Assembly (NCBI GenBank): GCA_947487955.1
Contig: CANKYV010000011.1
Coordinates: 1 to 46,952 of the forward strand
Source of the DNA: Alphaproteobacteria bacterium
Lineage (GTDB): Bacteria; Pseudomonadota; Alphaproteobacteria; Paracaedibacterales; CAITNM01
Direction of reading: 5' to 3'
Length of the DNA: 46,952 nt
Position numbers and translations under genes: made by a program. Numbering within the stretch: position 1 is the stretch's first letter; the number at the start of each line of letters is the position of its first letter. Shown here one piece after another: positions 42,011 through 46,952 of this stretch. A model generated the notes under the pieces. That model did not search any database. It worked only from the letters and a program-made list of their open reading frames with translations, and was not told the DNA's origin.

Positions 42011-43204
42011 ATGAAATTATTAGGTTGTATTTGCTTGGTCGCCGGCACTGCTATTGGTGCTGGTATGATTGCGCTTCCTATTACTCTTGCAAAATTTGGC
42101 TTACTTTTTAGTGCAGTTTTAATGGTGGGAACCTGGGCTGTGTGCTATTTGTCAGCGTTGCTGAATTTAGAGCTTAATTTGCGTGCAGGAAAGGGATTGC
42201 CTCTTGGCGCACTGAGTTTGCATTTTAGTGGCAAAAAATCTTGTGTGGCGGGTTCTGTAAGTCTTTTATTGCTATGCTATTCATTACTATGCGCTTACAT
42301 TTATGGGGGCGCGTCAACGCTTGTGAGTCTTGAAGGTTTTCCCTTGTCGTTGGGGCAATCCATTTGCGTGTATGCTACTTTCATTGGCTTAATAATGCTA
42401 TGTTCCCTGCAAAAAGTTGATGTTTTTAATCGCTTCTTATTTTTGGGAAAAATTTCAATCACCGGGGTTATTTTAGTTGGTGTGTTGTGGCAGCTTGATT
42501 TTTTGAGTTTGCCAGTGGTGCCACAAATGAATTTGGATTTTAAAAATATGCACACAGCTTTGCCGGTGTTGTTTACTTCTTTTGGGTTTCAAGTCATTTT
42601 TCACACTCTAACAAATTACACAAATAACGATTCTGTAATGTTGAAGCGGGCTTTCTTTTGGGGAAGTTTAGTGCCTGTAGTGATATACCTTGCATGGACT
42701 ACGGCTGTGTGTGGTTTGATACATTCTTACAATGCAGAAATGTTTCAAAAAATGGTTTTTTCTGGAGTTGAAGTAGGAGAGGTATTGCAAGCTCTTTGCC
42801 ATATTAGTGGATCATCAATTATGCATCACTTAACGTGGGCGATTGGGTTTCTTGCTATATTAACTTCAGCTATTGGAGTATCTCTTGGGTTAATTGACGC
42901 TTTAAAAACTAAGCATTCAAGTTTGGATAATCACTTCGTAGCTGTTACAGCTACATTAATTCCTGCTTTGGGTGTGGCGCTACTTGTGCCTAATGCATTT
43001 ATTAAAGCTCTTGGTTTCGCAGGCATGATTTTAAGCTTTATGGCGTTGTTGTTGCCAATGTATTTGTTAATTTGTGCAAACCGAGGTGTGGCTAAACCAA
43101 AGTATTGGTATCCTGTTTTGAAAAATCCATTTGTGTTAGTGGTTATTGTTGGATACGGACTGTGGGTTATTGTAAGCGAGCTGTGCAATATGTTTGGTGG
43201 GTGA
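42011..43204 (+). CDS. Aromatic amino-acid permease (Mtr/TnaB/TyrP family)
   Basis: A 397-residue membrane protein with eleven hydrophobic helices and a typical opening (CLVAGTAIGAGMIALPITLA, residues about 9-28, the family's conserved first helix). Also SFGFQVIFHTLTNYTNND in the middle and the C-terminal helices. Family members import tyrosine, tryptophan or both with protons. A ribosome site (GGAGAA, 5 bases) precedes the ATG. The permease could feed tyrosine to the 4-hydroxyphenylpyruvate pathway at 34881, though the genes are 6 kb apart. Confidence 0.9.
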   Translation: MKLLGCICLVAGTAIGAGMIALPITLAKFGLLFSAVLMVGTWAVCYLSALLNLELNLRAGKGLPLGALSLHFSGKKSCVAGSVSLLLLCYSLLCAYIYGGASTLVSLEGFPLSLGQSICVYATFIGLIMLCSLQKVDVFNRFLFLGKISITGVILVGVLWQLDFLSLPVVPQMNLDFKNMHTALPVLFTSFGFQVIFHTLTNYTNNDSVMLKRAFFWGSLVPVVIYLAWTTAVCGLIHSYNAEMFQKMVFSGVEVGEVLQALCHISGSSIMHHLTWAIGFLAILTSAIGVSLGLIDALKTKHSSLDNHFVAVTATLIPALGVALLVPNAFIKALGFAGMILSFMALLLPMYLLICANRGVAKPKYWYPVLKNPFVLVVIVGYGLWVIVSELCNMFGG

Positions 43205-43210
43205 GGAATA

Positions 43211-43249
43211 CCATGTGAATTTTCGAATTGAATTCGGAAATTTACATGG
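43211..43249. terminator. Bidirectional hairpin between convergent genes
   Basis: CCATGTGAATTTTCGAATT (43211-43229) pairs with its near-exact complement GAATTCGGAAATTTACATGG (43230-43249) with about four mismatches. It follows the permease stop by 6 bases and includes the stop codon of the minus-strand gene. T-rich DNA (TGATTTTTGA) lies on the permease side. Confidence 0.6.
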
Positions 43250-43844
43250 ATGATTTTTGATGTAATAAAGAAAGTCTATTGCTTAATTCTGGAAGCTCTT
43301 TTCTGGGCGTCACCCATCTCACATATGGAGTACGGTCTATTTTTCTAGTAGTAACAATTAATTCACTTGGTCTGTTAAGCCAGATATATACATCAATTTC
43401 TTTTTTGAGATCACTAATTCTTCCTTCTGAAATTTTTTTATAAATAGGGTGAATAGATCCATCTGTAGCATAAAAGTTACCAGTATAAGTGCTTTCAAAA
43501 TCTTCAATGTCACAGCTTGTTTCATAGTTAACAAATGTCAATATTCTAGGAAATTGGTGATTAGGATCGTAACTTTTAAATTGTTTAGCTGCTTTTTTCA
43601 TATCGTCGCTTAAACGATTAAAAGTGGAATCTTTGCCTCCAAAAATAAAAGCCTGAGAATTATTTTTATTTGCTTGGTTTAAAAAAGAGCAGTATTCGAC
43701 TGCTTTTACTTCACACAAAGCTACTTGTCGATTTTCTTTGTATACTTTAAAATCTGGCGTTTTAAAATTGGATTTTGGAATTTTTTCGCAGCTTAATTCT
43801 ATAGTTGAAAAGAGGCTCTTTATTTCATTTTCTGCTAGCTTCAT
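43242..43844 (-). CDS. PD-(D/E)XK nuclease-like protein of unknown function
   Basis: The 200-residue protein has TPDFKVYKENRQ then ALCEVKAVE: Pro30-Asp31, a strand, and Glu45-x-Lys47, the active-site layout of PD-(D/E)XK nucleases, in residues 25-50. Further helices (DDMKKAAKQFKSY) and a strand (RILTFVNYET) fit the fold. No DNA-binding domain is evident and the remaining 100 residues are unassigned. It is divergent from a small charged protein at 43879 with 34 bases between starts, a layout seen in regulated gene pairs. Confidence 0.6.
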   Translation of the reverse strand: MKLAENEIKSLFSTIELSCEKIPKSNFKTPDFKVYKENRQVALCEVKAVEYCSFLNQANKNNSQAFIFGGKDSTFNRLSDDMKKAAKQFKSYDPNHQFPRILTFVNYETSCDIEDFESTYTGNFYATDGSIHPIYKKISEGRISDLKKEIDVYIWLNRPSELIVTTRKIDRTPYVRWVTPRKELPELSNRLSLLHQKSSM

Positions 43845-43878
43845 TTATTTGAAATGTATATTATATACTTTTTTTAAC

Positions 43879-44133
43879 ATGAATTTTATTTTAGAAAAAG
43901 CTTTAATTAGAGTATTGCGTGATAAGATCAACGAACGATATGGTTTGGCTAAATTAATTAGAAGATTTTTATGTATGAATGAAAAAGAAAAAAATGAATA
44001 CTTAGCCATTTTTGAAGCAGAGGCAAAGGATCATGAGGCTGAGAGAAAGAAGTATCAGGAAGAGAAGATAAAACCTTTTGATGAGAAATATTACAAAGAT
44101 CCAATGGATAACATAAAAAAGCTCTTAGAATGA
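43879..44133 (+). CDS. Small highly charged protein, function unknown
   Basis: An 84-residue protein from ATG 43879; the open frame upstream runs into the opposite gene and has no other good start. After a short helix (FILEKALIRVLRDKINERYG) the rest is very rich in Lys and Glu (NEKEKNEYLAIFEAEAKDHEAERKKYQEEK), consistent with one long helix. It overlaps the cinA stop tail-to-tail by 9 bases. No ribosome site is obvious. Its place opposite a nuclease-like gene makes a regulator or partner possible, but nothing in the sequence shows it. Confidence 0.5.
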   Translation: MNFILEKALIRVLRDKINERYGLAKLIRRFLCMNEKEKNEYLAIFEAEAKDHEAERKKYQEEKIKPFDEKYYKDPMDNIKKLLE

Positions 44134-44835
44134 CCGCATTTTCTCATCCACCAACGCTTGCAATTGGTCTTTTACGATTGCAAGTTTTTTCGCATCGCGC
44201 GATCGGGCAACAAGATTTGTGCCTTTAATGTGGCCTTCTTCATCAAAAGGGTAGCTGCCAATAGAAACATCAGGAACTGTTGCTTGCAAAGTCGTTAGTT
44301 CATCGGCCAAGTCATTCTCAAAAACATATGCTTTAACGGTGACCGATAGTATAGGGTCTTCATGATTTAGTACGGGTAAAATCGCCTCTAACATGCCTTG
44401 CATAACTGTTGGAATTCCAGCCATTACAAACACGTTTTCAATTTGAAAAACCATTTTTGCATGAAGAATAGCTCCTTCTGCTGCACGTGCCATGCGTCGT
44501 CTGGTATCGTTAATATGGGAGCCATAATACTCCTCTAATAATTTTAAGGCTTCTGAGTGCGTGATTAATGGCTTATCAAACGCTTTTGCAATGCTGGCTT
44601 GGGTGATATCGTCATGGGTGCTGCCAATGCCACCTGTGGTAAATACATAAGTATTTTTTGTGCTTAATGCTTTGACAGCTTCGACAATCATTTCTTCTAT
44701 ATCAGGTACAACTCTGCATTCCTGAAGAACAATACCACGCTCTACGAGCTTATTAGCGATATAGTTTAAGTTCAAATCTTGGGTGCGGCCTGATAATAAC
44801 TCGTCACCAATAAGAAGTACTGCTGCTGTAATCAC
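44125..44835 (-). CDS. CinA-type molybdopterin-binding domain protein
   Basis: The 236-residue protein is the MoaB/MogA-like domain of CinA: AVLLIGDELLSGRTQDLN (residues about 5-22), VVPDIEEMIVEAVKAL, the nucleotide-binding TTGGIGSTHDDIT and VFVMAGIPTVMQGMLEAIL. The nicotinamide-deamidase C-terminal half of full CinA is absent, as in many alphaproteobacterial copies. The start is GTG 44835, overlapping the rppH stop by 3 bases (GTGA), so translation is coupled. Role uncertain: nucleotide-sugar or NAD-related hydrolysis has been suggested for the family. Confidence 0.88.
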   Translation of the reverse strand: MITAAVLLIGDELLSGRTQDLNLNYIANKLVERGIVLQECRVVPDIEEMIVEAVKALSTKNTYVFTTGGIGSTHDDITQASIAKAFDKPLITHSEALKLLEEYYGSHINDTRRRMARAAEGAILHAKMVFQIENVFVMAGIPTVMQGMLEAILPVLNHEDPILSVTVKAYVFENDLADELTTLQATVPDVSIGSYPFDEEGHIKGTNLVARSRDAKKLAIVKDQLQALVDEKMRSF

Positions 44836-45311
44836 TTAAACCATTTGGAAAAATAGCTGATGACTTGTTTATAAACATCTATTTTAAAGGGCACAAGCCG
44901 CTTTATGACTTCATCGATATAAATCCACTCCCATGCACAAAATTCTGGTGTGTGTTGCTCTAGATTGATCTCACTGTCTAATCCTGTAAACTTCATGAGA
45001 AACCATTTTTGGCGCTGCCCCTTAAAGCGACCATTCCAGCTTTTAAGTGCGATGTGCTTGGGTAAGTCGTAATAAAGCCATTGTGGCATTTCATCAAGTA
45101 TTTCTACTGTTTGAATGCCTGTTTCTTCTTTTAGTTCTCGAAGAACGGCATCTCTTATATTTTCACTTTCATTAATTCCTCCTTGAGGAAATTGCCAACT
45201 ATTTGGCGACTCGCAGTCTTGCATATCAAGACGTTTTGCAACAAAAACTTTAAAATCTTTATTTAAAACAACCATTCCAACACAAGGGCGATAATCATCG
45301 GTTTTGTGCAT
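44832..45311 (-). CDS. rppH: RNA pyrophosphohydrolase RppH (Nudix)
   Basis: Removes pyrophosphate from 5'-triphosphate RNA ends to start RNA decay. The Nudix box is complete: GGINESENIRDAVLRELKEETG (G-x5-E-x7-REL-x2-EETG). RPCVGMVVLN, WQFPQGG and KGQRQKWFLMKF are RppH-specific. The ATG at 45311 gives 159 residues; a TTG four codons upstream is possible. Its start overlaps the stop of the upstream gene (TAATG), and its stop overlaps the cinA start, so it is the middle gene of a coupled group of three. Confidence 0.95.
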   Translation of the reverse strand: MHKTDDYRPCVGMVVLNKDFKVFVAKRLDMQDCESPNSWQFPQGGINESENIRDAVLRELKEETGIQTVEILDEMPQWLYYDLPKHIALKSWNGRFKGQRQKWFLMKFTGLDSEINLEQHTPEFCAWEWIYIDEVIKRLVPFKIDVYKQVISYFSKWFK

Positions 45312-46018
45312 TATTTTGACCAATTGTTTAATTGAATATGGTCACAGTTTTCTTGCAGCCAATTTATAAGAGAATCGACATGATGCAATGCTGGTTCTAC
45401 CAATAATAATCCTCGATTTTTGAGTTGTGCTTGATTTAGAACAAAATTGGCCTGCTCTGTAACATGGGCACTTTCATCTGTTGCTCTAGTAAAGCCATCT
45501 GGCATGAAAATTCCTACGGGTACATCTGGATTTGGCAAGATATTATTAGTATTTGCATACACCATCCAAATTTCTCTGGTGTTTAGCCAATCTTTCACTT
45601 TGGGTAAAAATTCAGCTAGCTTTAAATCGGATGCTACCGACCAAATAACTAATCCCTTAATCCATGGATATTTTTCAATAATTTCTTGAAGCTTTCTCCA
45701 TTGGTGCTCATTTAAATAATCAATGCTGAGGCTTAAGTTGAAATTGAACTTCTGAGCTTGTTCAATAAGATTTTCTCTTAAAATACAATGAGCTGGGATA
45801 CATAGAATGACATTTGCAGAGAGTTGTTCTAATAATTTCTTTGAGATATCTTCTCGCATACAAAATTGATCAACAATGATTGTAATCTGGGGCTTCTTAT
45901 GTTTTGCCTGAAAAGAAGTTTGATCGGTAATGACTGAGCTAACAATTGCTGTTTGAGCTTCAATACTTGTTGGTTGTTCTGCTGATAAAAAATTTATAAA
46001 AAAAAGTGCTAAAAGCAA
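45311..46018 (-). CDS. Divergent polysaccharide deacetylase family protein
   Basis: The protein has a signal-like start ([12 protein letters not shown]) and a body with [42 protein letters not shown] and [19 protein letters not shown], the order seen in divergent polysaccharide deacetylases. The expected Asp-Asp of the metal site is VDQF here, so it may be inactive or have changed. Gene order (this gene then rppH) is the usual alphaproteobacterial one. The TTG at 46018 is the only start that leaves the tRNA free; the longer open frame to 46174 reads through tRNA-His in a misleading frame ([13 protein letters not shown]). The TTG is 5 bases after the tRNA CCA, with no Shine-Dalgarno. Start uncertain. 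Confidence 0.65.
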   Translation of the reverse strand: MLLALFFINFLSAEQPTSIEAQTAIVSSVITDQTSFQAKHKKPQITIIVDQFCMREDISKKLLEQLSANVILCIPAHCILRENLIEQAQKFNFNLSLSIDYLNEHQWRKLQEIIEKYPWIKGLVIWSVASDLKLAEFLPKVKDWLNTREIWMVYANTNNILPNPDVPVGIFMPDGFTRATDESAHVTEQANFVLNQAQLKNRGLLLVEPALHHVDSLINWLQENCDHIQLNNWSK

Positions 46019-46022
46019 AGCA

Positions 46023-46100
46023 TGGGGCGAGTGACCGGTCTCGAACCGGCGACCTCCAGGACCACAACCTGGCGCTCTAACCAACTGAGCTACACCCGCC
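46023..46100 (-). tRNA. tRNA-His (GTG anticodon)
   Basis: On the minus strand a full cloverleaf: acceptor GCGGGTG pairs with CACTCGC, D-arm GCTC..GAGC, anticodon stem with loop TTGTGGT (anticodon GTG), and T-arm with GGTTCGAGACC. The extra 5' G (position -1, base 46100) faces C73, the identity mark of tRNA-His, and CCA is encoded (46025-46023). It lies between sixA and the deacetylase-rppH-cinA group. Confidence 0.96.
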
Positions 46101-46154
46101 ATAGATCTTTTATACCTATGTCCAAATCCTTTGGTCAATGAAAAAGTAATATTT

Positions 46155-46643
46155 TTAAGGTGTAATAAATTCATCTAGTGATAATTTAGGAGCTGAAAGC
46201 TCATTCCATGGTGATTTTGTACTGCATATTGCAATGCCACTTGTAGGTAATTGGCGCACTGAGCGCCCATTAACATCTGCTATCCATTGCACGGCTTGAG
46301 ATAGTCCAGGATTATGTGCGATTAAAATAATGCCTTTATACTTACTGTCAACGGCACTAATCATATCCCATATAGTTTCTTGTTTGCTTTGGTATAAATT
46401 ATCATCAAATATGATTTCAATATTAGCCGGTAGAAGAGGTTTTATCCCTTCTAAGGTTTGGCGTGTGCGTTTTGCGTTTGAGCATACGACATAGTCAACA
46501 CCCGTAAGTTTTCCATGCAGTTTTAGCCTTAGTACGTCAAGCTGCTGCATTCCCTCCATAGTGATGGACCGATCCTTGTCGGTTTTTCCGTATTGAGGCA
46601 TCTGCGCTTCAGCGTGACGCATGAAAATTAATCGACGCAACAT
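46155..46643 (-). CDS. sixA: SixA-like histidine phosphatase
   Basis: The 162-residue protein is the short SixA type of the histidine phosphatase family: the catalytic LIFMRHAEA (His near residue 10), CSNAKRTRQTLEGI with the conserved Arg, and the second His in LIAHNPGLSQ (about residue 109). SixA removes phosphate from histidine phosphotransfer proteins. The length agrees and separates it from the larger phosphatase at 3293. Single gene upstream of tRNA-His. Confidence 0.88.
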   Translation of the reverse strand: MLRRLIFMRHAEAQMPQYGKTDKDRSITMEGMQQLDVLRLKLHGKLTGVDYVVCSNAKRTRQTLEGIKPLLPANIEIIFDDNLYQSKQETIWDMISAVDSKYKGIILIAHNPGLSQAVQWIADVNGRSVRQLPTSGIAICSTKSPWNELSAPKLSLDEFITP

Positions 46644-46709
46644 ATTAAAACTTCGTTAGGAAAATAGGTGTAAACTAACTTAGTTAATCGTAAGCTAGTT
46701 TTTCTTACT

Positions 46710-46838
46710 TTGGCAATCACGCATCTACAAAAACAAGCAATTATTCACCAAATCCTTAAAATTCAAGGAGTTGGTCCTATGAGTTTTTGGAAAGAATATA
46801 ATAAAAACGCAGTGTGCGAGTTTTTAAGAGAAGATTAG
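46710..46838 (+). pseudogene. Degenerate reading frame with helix-hairpin-helix-like start (possible dprA remnant)
   Basis: The last 300 bases of the window have no intact gene. A frame from TTG 46710 encodes ITHLQKQAIIHQILKIQGVG, then PMSFWKEYN, with a GVGP turn as in the N terminus of DprA or other HhH proteins, and stops after 42 codons. A second frame further on (RKQQCEQEFYEIVLQLNATR, ending TAA at 46950) also looks coding-like. Frames do not join without shifts. It may be a decayed gene; the identity is a guess. Confidence 0.3.
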
Positions 46839-46952
46839 ATCGAACTGCAAAGACTTTTTGATAAAGAAAGCAGCAGTGTGAGCAAGAATTTTACGAGATA
46901 GTTTTGCAGTTAAATGCCACACGTCTTTCACCCGAATTTTTTGAACATTAAA

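Noticed and set aside
46024-46174. N-terminal extension [13 protein letters not shown]... of the deacetylase-like gene.
   Set aside because: It is tRNA-His read as protein, a well-known false translation; the real start must be after the tRNA.

Overview
The window is AT-rich bacterial DNA. It reads as an alphaproteobacterium, probably a host-associated or intracellular lineage such as the Holosporales/Rickettsiales. The support is a MipZ division-plane ATPase next to galU, the alphaproteobacterial runs lgt-midA-pgeF and ffh-rpsP-rimM, an S16 protein with a long Ala/Glu tail, the divergent polysaccharide deacetylase-rppH pair, dispersed palindromic repeats, and about thirteen lineage-specific proteins with signal peptides scattered between housekeeping genes. 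The genus is an inference; no rRNA or other decisive marker is present.

Layout. 0-3.3 kb: 3' end of a SemiSWEET-like transporter, then the minus-strand ffh-rpsP-rimM run. 3.3-9.7 kb: a histidine phosphatase, two paralogous secreted proteins, fliO-fliP, a secreted protein resembling the N-terminal lyase domain of class III lanthipeptide synthetases, a HAD phosphatase and a signal-peptide-bearing PIMT. 10-20.8 kb: an MHS-type MFS transporter, lgt-midA-pgeF, two secreted proteins of unknown function, prs, another secreted protein, and mipZ-galU. 20.8-24.9 kb: an accessory island of secreted repeat proteins. It starts just after galU and ends at a decayed second copy of the galU 3' end. An inverted pair of about 60 bp lies at its edges, and inside are a large 34/35-residue repeat protein, a truncated paralogue, the relic of a third copy, and a frameshifted secreted ankyrin protein. 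24.9-34.8 kb: a secreted protein, phosphomannomutase/phosphoglucomutase, fliD-fliS, a secreted trypsin-like protease, recR, hemC, a MotB/OmpA-like protein, ndk-pgsA and ruvC. 34.9-47 kb: 4-hydroxyphenylpyruvate dioxygenase, a secreted protein, a TatA/B-like protein with a DdpX dipeptidase, marC, znuB-znuC, a secreted RAP-domain protein, an aromatic amino-acid permease, a PD-(D/E)XK-like protein, cinA, rppH, a divergent polysaccharide deacetylase, tRNA-His and sixA.

How the genes work together. The core genes cover translation and protein targeting (ffh, rpsP, rimM), nucleotide and lipid precursors (prs, ndk, pgsA, lgt), nucleotide-sugar supply (phosphomannomutase/phosphoglucomutase and galU), division (mipZ), repair (recR, ruvC), haem (hemC) and RNA decay (rppH). 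Flagellar genes occur only as separate pairs (fliOP, fliDS). The accessory content is mostly exported proteins, several with folds linked to host interaction (ankyrin, alpha-helical repeats, RAP, OspF/LanKC-like lyase, serine protease). Putative effectors therefore look spread among core operons. The strongest candidates for something new are the galU-tail island, the secreted lyase-like protein and the secreted RAP protein.
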